From assembly GCF_964340395.1 (NCBI RefSeq), contig NC_135550.1:18861676-18921675 (forward strand): a DNA stretch of 60,000 nt, written 5' to 3'. Of this stretch, positions 48,175 to 60,000 are shown piece by piece; within the stretch, counting starts at the first letter, position 1, and every line of letters starts with the position of its first letter. Origin of the DNA: Glandiceps talaboti. Taxonomy: Eukaryota > Hemichordata > Enteropneusta > Spengelidae. Position numbers and translations under genes: made by a program. Under the pieces are notes generated by a model. The model worked only from the letters and a program-made list of their open reading frames with translations, was not told the DNA's origin and made no database searches.

Positions 48175-48555
48175 CTATGAAAGTTGGCGAAGTTGGCTTA
48201 GATGAGACTTACCATACACTGGATAGGCGAGGCCTCGTGGTTATAGTTGCTCTTGTCGCTGGCCTTTTTTCACTCTTTCTTTGAATAATGTTTTTCACAC
48301 AATTGTGTTCTTTTGTGTGAAATAGCAGCTGAGTGAGTGCGAACAGTCTAGTTGGGTGAACACTAAGCCCTTGGGAGGGCCACATTTTCCTTCACTAATT
48401 TGAAATGAATGACAAATTCAAAATATTTGAAGATTATATGAGACAAGAAAATCTCGCAAGGGACTAGTGCCAGTCTACGTCATGGTAAGTAAGAGCTTCA
48501 AAGTGGAACATCACACTTCTTGTCTACGATTAATTTGAGCAAGGGTCGCACAATG
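48175..48555 (+). repeat. Dispersed repeat, second copy of 38390-38795
   Basis: Same ordered words as the copy at 38390-38795, moderately diverged. Confidence 0.8.
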
Positions 48556-50129
48556 TCGCAGCTGCCCCCCCCCCTGAGATTTTGGAAAAAAAGAAAGAAA
48601 AAAGCTACTTTTTGAATACATAGCGATGCTATTAAAATCGTTATTTACGTGACGATTCCTAGCATGCACGATTTAAATGGATATTTCACTAAAGTGACTG
48701 TACACTGACTCATGGCTAATATGTATCTTATATCGCTATTGTACGCTGGCTTAACTTTGAATAGAAATGTGTCCAGTTAAAAATTGTAACTTTTGCAGCA
48801 AATTACAAATTCTTTGTGCGGGAAAGTACAAAAGAAGTGCGCACATGCACTGTGCATTTTCTGCGAGTTAAAGTAGTCTTGAAAGTCTCCTTCATTTGAA
48901 GATAGCAAGTCGCAATTATAATGTCAGCGAGTGAAACTAAAAAAAAAAGGTCGTTCAACGTGAGGTCGCCTGCTATGCTGCATGCAGTGACTCCGAAGAT
49001 GTGCTCGATCTCATTTACATCTTGTTCCTTATATTAAAACATTCCATACTGATGAAACGGCAGATCTCTTTTTGGAATATTTGGTGGCCCTGACAAACTT
49101 AAACTAGGTACGCAGTTTAAGATTCACTATTTGAAGATATTTCTTTCAATAATTGTGTTCGACGTTATCTTTGGTTAAAATGTTGTTTGATATAATTATC
49201 TCATTGCACACTGACACTAGCGTTATTCCGCAATTCATGTTGAAGCGACCATTTGATATGGAAAGAATGGCCCTGAATTTGTAAACAGAGCTGTACCTTC
49301 GACATCAAAATCCAAAATTCAATTTCCATTATAATGATAATGGCAAGGAGAATTCACTGAGTTCACCCTGGGTTCCGACATAAACGAGGCCATAACGGTT
49401 TTGAAAGTTGGGTAAAGAAAATGATTATTTTGTTGTGTCACTTATTTGAGAAAGCACCATCCATTTTTTTTTTACTTTGAATGGGACATCTTTTCGGCAA
49501 CTACTTTGAAAGATACGACATTAGGCTAGAAAAAAATGAAAAAGCTGTTCAACCTACCCATATTTTTTTTTCTTGTGATGGGCAATATATCCTCATGCGG
49601 GCTTCGCATTTTTTTCAAAATTAAGGGCATTTCTTTATATTTTCTGAATAGTACATGCAACAATATACATTTGAGTCTATTCCAAATTATATAATATCTT
49701 ATACAGTGGTTTACTTGGCGCTGATGTTGCATACAAGCATGAATTGAGATTAAATATCCAATGTGCACTAAAAAGAATTGAACAAAAGTTTACGACCATT
49801 GGGCCATCAAATGTCTGAAAGTCTTGAAATGTTTTGCTCTTTATTCGGGATTTTTTGGAACCAAATTAAACTTCAGGAGAAGATATTTAATTGTGTATGC
49901 TAAAATAGATATTATGTTAATTGCATGCAAAGTTATGTAAATTAGCATTTTTCTAAATGTTAAATGCACGATTGCACCAAGACAAAGTTCTGCCCCCCCC
50001 CCCCCCCCCCCCTGGCAATTTGGTCAGGCTACGGCACTGAAAATGTATTTCATTTAAAAAAAAAAACATTAAAAAACATTAACAAATGGGTTTTTCTGAA
50101 AATAGGTATATCTAATGTGTGGGTGAGGG
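48556..50129. other. Region without recognisable gene; two poly-C tracts
   Basis: AT-rich sequence between a C10-12 tract near 48566 and a C20 tract at 49993-50012. No frame resembles a known protein. It may be one inserted element, but no termini could be defined. Confidence 0.4.
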
Positions 50130-50850
50130 GAAACAATTTTTAGTAAGATAGTATATACAATTCCAAGTGGCTATTAACACCAACGAAGTGAAGTAACTCC
50201 CTCTGGATTTCAAAGGGATGGACGACACCATCTGTTAATCACACGATATTTCAATTTTATCTAATCACTCTTTTTGCGAATTGATGACACACTAAACACA
50301 TGACCAGTACCTTATGAAGTATGTCACAAGATACACACGACGTATATTACATGTTTTTGGAAGAAAATTCAAATATCGAAGAATGAAGTTCTACACAGTG
50401 ACGACTACTTGCCTCGATTTTACATTTTACTCAAGGATTGGGTACATTTCATGGAAAAGGTACCCAACTTGATCGACCTATATTTAGAGAATTCTTCGAC
50501 GGAATGGAAGAGTAGAGCCCTGTTTAGATATTGTTCATGAGAAAGAAACTCTGGGTGGCACATCCTGTTATTTCTGCCTTTGCACCGCCTCCCCCAACCA
50601 CGAACATCATCGTGGATCTCGTTGGAAAGGGTTCTATTACTTTCACGACAGTTATCAATTTAAGTCTAAAACGAATAGAATAAAACTCTTATTCGACGGA
50701 TTGCAGAACATCGTGTATCTATTGAATTGTAACTTGTGTAGGATTTCTTTGTTCTTTGTTTCTTTACTGTAATTGTATTTTTATTTTGATCACCCGTTCA
50801 AGTTGTTGACAATTTGACATTCATTGTGTCATTTCTTCACATTGTATTCT
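50130..50850. repeat. Distal copy of the gene 4 upstream duplication
   Basis: Homologous to 46960-47640 in the same orientation, offset by about 3.2 kb. No carboxypeptidase exon accompanies this copy. Confidence 0.8.
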
Positions 50851-51318
50851 TACGCTGGGAAAATTTATAATTGAAGCCGCCTTTTTGTCAAAATGAGTTC
50901 AAAAATAACATGAAACTAAATGTACCTATGATTTTTTTGTGTGTAAGTGACGAATCCAATGTTAACATCATAAGTCTTTGTATGGTTACAATGTCAACCA
51001 AAATGTGACCTCTGCCAGACATTAAGTTTTCCGTCCTGTGTTTGGCAATTTAATCAAAATGTACTGTTCATCTATAATAAATCGTAACATTTTAATTCAT
51101 ACAGCCTGGTGCACACGAGAGGAATGAGCTGATATGAGCAAAATTTCACTCGTGGCAATCCTCGCCGATCCTCTCGTGTGCGAGGCAGGTTTTAGTGAGA
51201 TTTTTGTTATGCCTGGCAGTGAGCCAAATATCTAGCATGTTTGATAATTTTGGTTGCTCGTGGCAAATTCCTCAACACGTGCGCTAAATGCTGAGGCAGA
51301 TGCTGACATCTTTCTCTT

Positions 51319-51775
51319 AGGGAGCCTTCAGTAATTAGAAGGGGGAGGGCCATTGGAAATCAGGCCCAGGCTGTTGCGTAAAATGTGACTCTCCCCCAAT
51401 TCCGTCGGGCTAAAAAGAGAACTTCCCTCAATATCCCTTCTCTATATATGACCCTCCACCTGTTAAAATATTTCAAAAACATGCTTTAAATGCTGTCAGA
51501 CATGGAAGAGGACACTAATACCAGAATCAATGGTTTAAATGAATAGTTTAAAGGAATTAATCCCACCACTGCCACCACATTGAAAGGGTTTAAATGCATT
51601 TATTATTTCCCTAACCACTACAGTAACTACCACCACAGCATATTTATGTGAATATACTGTTCACTATATGCCACATGGTTGTCAGCAGCTATTTGATGAT
51701 TGCCCTCTCCTAAGCCCATTTTCTAAAATATGGCACTCCCCAGAGAACCGATTTGTGAAGTGAAGTCTCCCTTAG
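51319..51775 (+). mobile_element. Short GGGAGCCTTCAGTAATTAC-family element
   Basis: Left end TAGGGAGCCTTCAGTAATTA (51319-51338). The right end is diverged (GAAGTCTCCCTTA). Internally deleted. 50851-51318 and 51776-52144 show no feature beyond AT-rich DNA. Confidence 0.5.
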
Positions 51776-52144
51776 CACGCATTGAAATTGCCACGAGTGA
51801 AATTTTGCTCAGCTGATTCCCCTCGTGGATGGAACGACATGTATTAAAAGTGCATTTTAATGACGCTTATTAATTTAAAATTCAGGTATGATATCAATAA
51901 CCCGGATGCTCATTTACTAATTTACCCATCTATATATACAGGCAGACAGTGAATTTAGTTGGTAATTAACAAGACACTCACTTTGAAATAAGTTTTACTG
52001 GAGTCACCTCATGAGTCAAAGTTACAAGTGCTTTCGTACGGTATGGGAGAAACCATTTGATGTAGAGGTTGTACACAGTTGAGTATACCTTTATTACCTG
52101 CTTTGCCAACATATTTTAGTAAGCTGTGGTGACAATATCATTTT

Positions 52145-53320
52145 TACCTCTCGTAAGGGGAGGTACTGAAATGGCGATGTCTGTGTGTGTGCGTGTGCGC
52201 GCTCCTGTCTGTCTGTCTGTCTGTCTGTCTGTGTCTGTCCATCTGTCTATGTGTCTGTCTGCGTTATCATTTTCTTAAAAACGGCTGACTCATTATAATG
52301 AAATTTGCTACACATCTTCCATATGCTAATGGCAAGAACTGATTAGATTTTGGTAAACATCCAATGAACATTAATTAGTTATTTGCATAATTAATAGTTT
52401 TGAGTAATTAGGTAATATCTTTGGAACGCATACTTCAAATTCAATATAATTTGGTGCATATGTTAACCATAACAAGGTGCATATGTCCTATAAGGTTAAG
52501 GTTTGTTGATTTAGCTTAAAGCTTTTATGGATAATTTGCATAATTAATGAATTTCGGTAATTAGGCTATATCTTAAAAATGCATACTTCAATTTCAATAT
52601 AATTTAGTACATAAGTTAATCATAACTAAGCGCTTGTCCTATAAAGTTTGCTGATGTAGATTGCAGTTTTAATGAATAATTTGCATAATTAATGATTATA
52701 AGTAATAAGTAATTTCGCTTTATCTTAAGAATGCAAGCTTCAAATTTCATAGAATTTGGTACATATACCAACCATAACAATGCGCACAAGTTTGTCGACA
52801 TAGCCTTTACTTTTAATGAGTAATTTGAATAATTTATGATCTTCAGTAATTAAGCTATATCTTTAGAATGCACGTTTCAAATTCCATATAATTTGGCACA
52901 TACATCAACCATGACAAAGCGCACATCCTCTAAAGCCTGTTGACATAGTTTTTAATTTTATGACTAATTTGCATAATTAATGATATTCGGTAATTGGGCT
53001 GTTTCTTAAGAATTCAAATTTCAGATAATTTTGTATATGTATTAATGGTCGATGGTAAAGAAGTGCATGTGTCATTTAAAGTTTGATGTAACTTATAATC
53101 TATATGGTTAATTTGCATAATCAATGGTTTTTTTTAATAATTAGGGAACATGTTAATAGTGCAAGCTTCAAATTTCATTTAGTGCCATATAATTAATTTT
53201 CCAATTAAGTCGTACATCATGTATAATAGCTATAGTTTAGAATGTTGCATTCCAACAATGTGTGTAGGCCCAAAAATCTATGGTTTTGCCCTTGCGGGAG
53301 GCAATCAGTTGAAATCTGGT
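52145..53320 (+). repeat. Interspersed element with ~147-bp tandem core, copy 3
   Basis: Starts ACCTCTCGTAAGGGGAGGTA, then (GT)n/(CTGT)n (52183-52260). Six tandem units follow with TTTGCATAATTAATG near 52382, 52537, 52680, 52826, 52967 and 53113. It ends in CCTTGCGGGAGGCAATCAG. Most complete copy in the window. Confidence 0.75.
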
Positions 53321-53533
53321 CCAGTATTAAATGAAGAGGAAAATCCACCTACAATTGGGTGTTCTTTTATTAATTGAGTGTCCGGGTTATTGATGCCGTC
53401 ACTGTAAGTCAGATGTTTAGAGAAGTGTGATATGGGTACACTTTATGACCGTGTTGAATGTATTTAGTGAAGTACATCGCCATGTCACACACTTTTAGGA
53501 GACTCAAAACCGTTACATTTTAATAAAACCACA

Positions 53534-53539
53534 TTTATT
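53534..53539 (-). terminator. AATAAA polyA signal of gene 5
   Basis: Minus-strand AATAAA about 74 nt past the gene 5 stop codon. Confidence 0.55.
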
Positions 53540-53612
53540 ATTATTGCATCTAGTACAGTAAATTCTTGTTTCACAATGTCATACATGTCACTCTTTCAAT
53601 GTGAGAAACCAT

Positions 53613-53803
53613 TTAGATAATTTCTTCTAGAATAATCTCACTACTTGCTTTGATTGCTTCGAATGTTTCGATGCCTGTAGGTTCAATTTGGTCCTCGGGT
53701 AACAGGAAACCGTATTCACCATCGTCACGAAGTTCTGTGGTGTAGGAATGTACAATACCAGCGGTACCGTATACCCAGTCGCACCCTCCTCCAGTTACAG
53801 GAT
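53613..53803 (-). CDS. Gene 5: carboxypeptidase A-like, last exon only (partial)
   Basis: Terminal exon of 191 nt with acceptor AG, matching the last exons of genes 2-4. It encodes the end of the catalytic domain: the S1' segment GGGCDW, the catalytic strand [14 protein letters not shown], then [19 protein letters not shown] and the C-terminus LEEII. Closest to gene 4 (shared ELRDD). The residue equivalent to CPA Ile255 is Cys, not seen in the other copies. No exon 9-like sequence is visible between here and 60000. The rest of the gene therefore lies beyond the window after a long intron, or this is a stranded exon. An AATAAA follows. Confidence 0.85.
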
Positions 53804-53881
53804 CTGCGAATGTCGAACACATATAATAATTATAAATCTAGACTTCTATTATGTCAAAACAAGCTAAGATGTGTTTAAAGA

Positions 53882-55442
<1,561 letters not shown>

Positions 55443-58400
55443 TTTAAAGATAGTTACCCACAATCAGGTGCAAGAGGTTAATACGCAAGATTGTGTTCTT
55501 CCATATTTATGTCTTGTGTTTATACCCCATGGTTTGGTTTTCGTATCTTCAATCACATTCCTTCATGTATGTATGGCTTTAACCATTGACTGCAAACTCT
55601 TATATCACTTTATCTGATGTTTTGTATTTCAGGCGGGCATCGATAGATCAACCGTAATGTCATTTATTCAACTCCGTGCTGATTTCAAGACAGCTAAAAT
55701 AGCTCAGCAGCTGAAGTGAAGCAGCTCTCCAGGAGAAGACCAGATTAAAGTGCAATATTACCCTTTCAAATAAAGATGATATGGAGTTGTCTGACAGCCT
55801 AGAACATAATCTTAACAAATTTTGGGGATCATGTTTATTGCTTCGGATAGAAGAGCTTTGATTGGCCCAGATCTTCCATTTTGAGTATTTCATATCAAAA
55901 GATCTATGTCCATAAACTTGTACAGGCATACAATGTACTTTACTGCTCATGATGTGCTCACTTCCTTTTAGCACTTTTGTTTTCAACATCCAACGAAATA
56001 GGGTTGACAGCATACATATTGTTATTCAATAAGATAAAGCTACCTGTGTGCAAGTTTCTGATTGTTGGATTTGATAGTAAACATGTACTCTGTGTAGTTT
56101 TGTCACAATTGCAAAAGAGAAACACCAAGATGATAGAAAGTTCATTTTATGAAGCTATGGTAACGATATCTCTCGCAATATTTTATGTTAAATAGACTTA
56201 GGTGAGGAAATTGAGATGGACAAGGTACCACTTGAAAATGTGCAGTTATTGTAACTTTATATGCAAATTGTTAAATGCCAAGTTGAGTAGCTAGTGTATT
56301 AAATACCAGTATTCATATCTGCTTTGTTCACCTACTTTTTGTTTATTTCCCAATTCAAACATGTGCAAGAAAGAAGCAATATGATATACAAGTTTGTGCT
56401 ATTTCTTGTAATGTGATTTTATACATGTTGCTATTGTGGTTGTAGAATGTAAGACAGCCATGATAGCATTCATCCATACCTGACTAAGAGAAAAGTGTCC
56501 TAATAATTACCTAGACATACTTGACCTATTACCCTTATTCCTTAGAAATACACTTGACTTGTACCATTGTGTATAACTTTCAACGAACCCTAATCATGTC
56601 TTAAAGAGAGGGCCAAAGATGGAGTAATGTTTTAGTAAGAGTATTTCTGTAGGGACTGTATTATTTCTTAAATGTATACTCAAGTGATGTCTTCAATATC
56701 AACAATTATAGGCAATGTGTGGCTTTCACACAGCTGTATCAAGTCATGTTGCCAAATGTAATCATAGGAGGCGGAGATATAACCAGACTTCATTTCAATA
56801 GCGCATCATTTCAATTTCTTACCAGCGCATGTAGTCTAACTGTATCTCTTTTTAGCATAATGGCAATAGTTAAATGCTGTATTTATTTGGTCATATCACC
56901 AATTCTTGCAGAATAACTTAGCTTTGCAGAATAACTGTGACAAACTTTTAGTCAATAATGTTATCCACAGACTGTGTTTGAAAGACTTGATATTTCAGTA
57001 TAAAATGCTTATAGTATTGAGACATAATGTGATGCATTGACAAAACCTAGCTGGCCTTCATCAACGTGATTTACCAATGTTATGATGTCAATCATTTCTC
57101 ATTTAATAAATGACTACATTTTTGAGTATCTCTTATGGTAATAATTTGAAGTTGACAAAGGAAGCAAAGAGATGATTGTTGTTTTACGTTCAGTCAGTCA
57201 GTCAGTCATCCATGCTGTGTGTTCCATGTCATGTGTGGTTGTTAACTCATAGACGCGTGATCGATAATTAACGAGAGAAACAAGTATTTGTAGTGTGAAA
57301 CGTGGATAGGACAATGGCTTTTTTTTTTACACTTTTATCAAAATCTTTTCATGGAGGTGATGTTGAGAGTGCTCCTACTGTTGGTCAAAAATGAGCCAGA
57401 TGAAAACACTCCAATATAGCAAGACTTCATACGACAAATCTTAGAAACAGTTCTTGGATCATGAATCGTAGTCTATGCAAATGTTTCAGACCACTGCACA
57501 TATGATGTCGAAGTAAGTATGGTGGTGTTCATTGACACCTATATTTCAAAGTAGTCTTCACGTCAGAAAACCAATCAAGGTATGTATACAAGTGCAGCAT
57601 TCACGCACAGACAAGGAAGAAACCAATTATCACGTGGCCAATTATTCTATATTCAACATGCCGTAGAAAACTGCAATTAATGTATCAAACAAAGTGAATT
57701 GTGCGGTAAAACCGTTGACTTCCGTAGTGTATAGCACTTGATGATTTCCTAACTTAATATCCGTGGCTAATCTCTCCACATAAAGAGTCGACGTCGGCTA
57801 CTGACATATGCTTACGTCACTTATATTGATTCCTCAATATCAAAGTAGTAAGACGTCAATCTAGGCACGTGCAGATTGAATAGCAAGGCTTGATTTCTGT
57901 TAGAAATGTATAGTTACTTTGATTGAAAAAAACGCATCTGGTGTATCACCACTTCACAGCTTTCCAAATAACATTGTTGTGACGCTGTAAAGCAACAAAC
58001 ATGCGATGCGAATGTTCTTCTCTCCAGCTGGCAACCTCATAATAGTTAAAAGCATCACAATTATGATCTTCACTTCAGTTTGACTGTCAAACTTCAGCCG
58101 GACTACTTACTTTACGGGGTTTATAATTTCTTAGTCTCCACAACTATTTACGTAAATTTTAATTACTGAATCGTGGTTATGTAAGTACTGAATCCTATCT
58201 CTTACTCTCACATATAAGAACAGTCGAGTTGCTAAAGTAGAGTATCAACCCTGTGAAATTTAAATGATGTTTAAAGTATCTTCGTGATTCTTATTATGTG
58301 GTGCCTCAACAATAATTGTCTATTTAAGAAAAAAGCATTATGGAAGTTACATTCTTGCACCAGATATGTACCACATGATATATAGTGGCCATGTTCTCAG

Positions 58401-59600
58401 GGCCAAGGGGGTGTCGAACAATGTGCATTTATGGAATGAAACAATCCATAGCAACCAAGACCACACCCGTGGTAACAGTTTACGGAGGGGTTTTTGGAAG
58501 AAAAAGTATGATTGTGAGTAAACATTTCTAATTCTGAATTCTCGAGCAATCATGATAATAGTCCTTGCACCAGAAAACTGAGTTAAGTATCGCTGTTATA
58601 ATGGTTGCATGAGAGTGAGTATTGTTGTAAAGTCAGTCGTTCAACAATTCCATTACATGTAACACAATTTTATTAGAAATCGGGACACCGTTATGAGCTG
58701 ACTTTATTAAACATTCATTTGAAGTAGATGACAGTGTTATATGCTCCACCTTTCATCCTAGCCAATCCAAATGTATTATTAAATGATATCTAGTTGGGTT
58801 ATATATATATATATATATACACCGAAAAGTACATCTAAGTGCAGTGAAGACCCGACGTATCAACAAAAATGTAGGTCAGGAGATATCCTTGTTCATGAAG
58901 TTCAGACCACTTTACTCTATGGCTGTAATATACCAAGATATATACAAATGAACCGTACTTAGTACTCTGTGTGTGTATCAACCTATTAGATGCTGGCTAG
59001 CATTATTATGAAACGGTCGACAATTAAGGTGGAAAGAAGCAGTCAGGTAGATAGATAAAGTCACTAAAGGGAAAGCAATTAGACGTTCTCCACGGGAGAT
59101 CTCATCCCGTATATATGTTCTTTATGTCAGCAAGTAATTATTTTGACAAAAACAAGATTGTGCTGATATAGACCGCGACAATTTGTATACTAATCACGTG
59201 CCAGTCAGTTTCCTTGACTTTAGTCATTCACACACAGATTAAGGATTTGAAGTTTACCCCACAATCAGCTAGTTGTCTCCTTCAGAGAACATCAAAAACT
59301 TCATATCGAATATATCAATGCTGACTTATCGTAGATCAGGACAGACTGTATTCCTAAATTGACTATATATTGGTTATAAACTAATGTGATTTCACAGCAA
59401 AAAGGTTCGAGCGCATTGCCATCTCTATGCGCATGCCATTGTAATCTAAAATCACATATAATGCAATGGTGATATATGGAACCCATTCTATTGGTTACTA
59501 ATACCGACATAGTAATTTTTTGTTTATTAGGCAATTTATTTATATAGAAGTGTGACATAAATCGTTCATTCTTTCTTTCCGATATTGAATTCTTGTAGGA
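55443..59600. other. No gene recognised
   Basis: AT-rich sequence with short frames only and a short (TA)n near 58801-58820. If gene 5 is real, this would be part of its last intron. I found no carboxypeptidase exon, RNA gene or element termini here. Confidence 0.5.
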
Positions 59601-59603
59601 AAC

Positions 59604-59657
59604 GTATGTATGTATGTATGTATGTATGTATGTATGTATGTATGTATGTATGTATGT
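59604..59657. repeat. (GTAT)n microsatellite
   Basis: About thirteen tetranucleotide units. Nothing further is recognised to the window end. Confidence 0.95.
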
Positions 59658-60000
59658 GTTGTCTTTCTCTAACTGAATCAAAGGTTGAAGTGTAATAATC
59701 AATTGACGTCAGAGTGGAATCGTATAGGTGATCACTCTGACCAACATTTGACCTTTTCCTTCCCCACAATGCTGCAAGTCTTAGAGGCAGTAGGTAAATC
59801 CTGAGCTGTTATCAGGAACAATCTAGATTGCACATTTGGATTTTGGAAGCTAGTCTTAGAATCACAAGTAATATCCTTTTAAATCTTTATTGGAGTAGTA
59901 GATAAAAGACCGGCACGTACGTCATTGGGTGTTATATTCTATAGGTGAAAAATGAAACAAGTATTTCAATTTTTAAAAAAACAAAAACATTTTAGAGACT

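Overview
This is eukaryotic, AT-rich, intron-bearing DNA from an animal. Evidence: GT–AG introns with conserved phases, AATAAA signals, dense microsatellites, TIR elements, a LINE 3' end and a Ty3/gypsy-type LTR retrotransposon. The only host genes I can support are secreted M14A metallocarboxypeptidases. Gene style and repeat content fit a marine invertebrate (cephalochordate, hemichordate or lophotrochozoan). I cannot name the species.

Host genes: a head-to-tail cluster of five pancreatic-type (CPA-like) carboxypeptidases, all on the minus strand. Gene 1 shows only its signal-peptide exon (4503-4570) and runs off the left edge. Genes 2 (11631-18392, with a duplicated spare last exon at 10150-10337), 3 (28031-34985) and 4 (38970-46575) are complete 10-exon genes of about 425, 417 and 415 codons. 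Gene 5 shows only its last exon (53613-53803). The complete genes have a signal peptide, an activation propeptide with a basic cleavage site, the zinc ligands (HxxE and a later His), the substrate-binding Arg/Asn-Arg and Tyr residues, and the catalytic Glu. The residue at the S1' specificity position differs in every copy (Leu, Ala, Ile, Cys). The proteins are expected to be secreted zymogens that digest peptides from the C-terminus.

Mobile DNA: an LTR retrotransposon on the plus strand (20930-27233) has two 450-bp LTRs that read identical, an intact gag, a canonical -1 frameshift signal, a pol with protease, RT and RNase H but no integrase, and a third env-like membrane ORF. It sits inside a minisatellite that also occurs in inverted orientation. 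Other repeats are a ~147-bp-period tandem element (three copies), a composite TIR element carrying a tRNA-like Pol III promoter, a fold-back element beside gene 5, MITEs, a 5'-truncated LINE, and many (TA)n, (CTGT)n, (TC)n and (GA)n tracts.

Least expected: four hammerhead-ribozyme-like motifs inside introns of genes 3 and 4, each close to a long (TA)n tract. Three have the full CUGAUGA/GAAA core with helices I-III.

Layout: 0-4.5 kb repeats; 4.5 kb gene 1 exon 1; 4.6-10 kb repeats; 10-18.4 kb gene 2; 18.4-28 kb spacer, minisatellite and LTR element; 28-35 kb gene 3; 35-39 kb spacer; 39-46.6 kb gene 4; 46.6-53.6 kb repeats with an old upstream duplication; 53.6 kb gene 5 last exon; 53.9-60 kb fold-back element and unexplained non-coding DNA.
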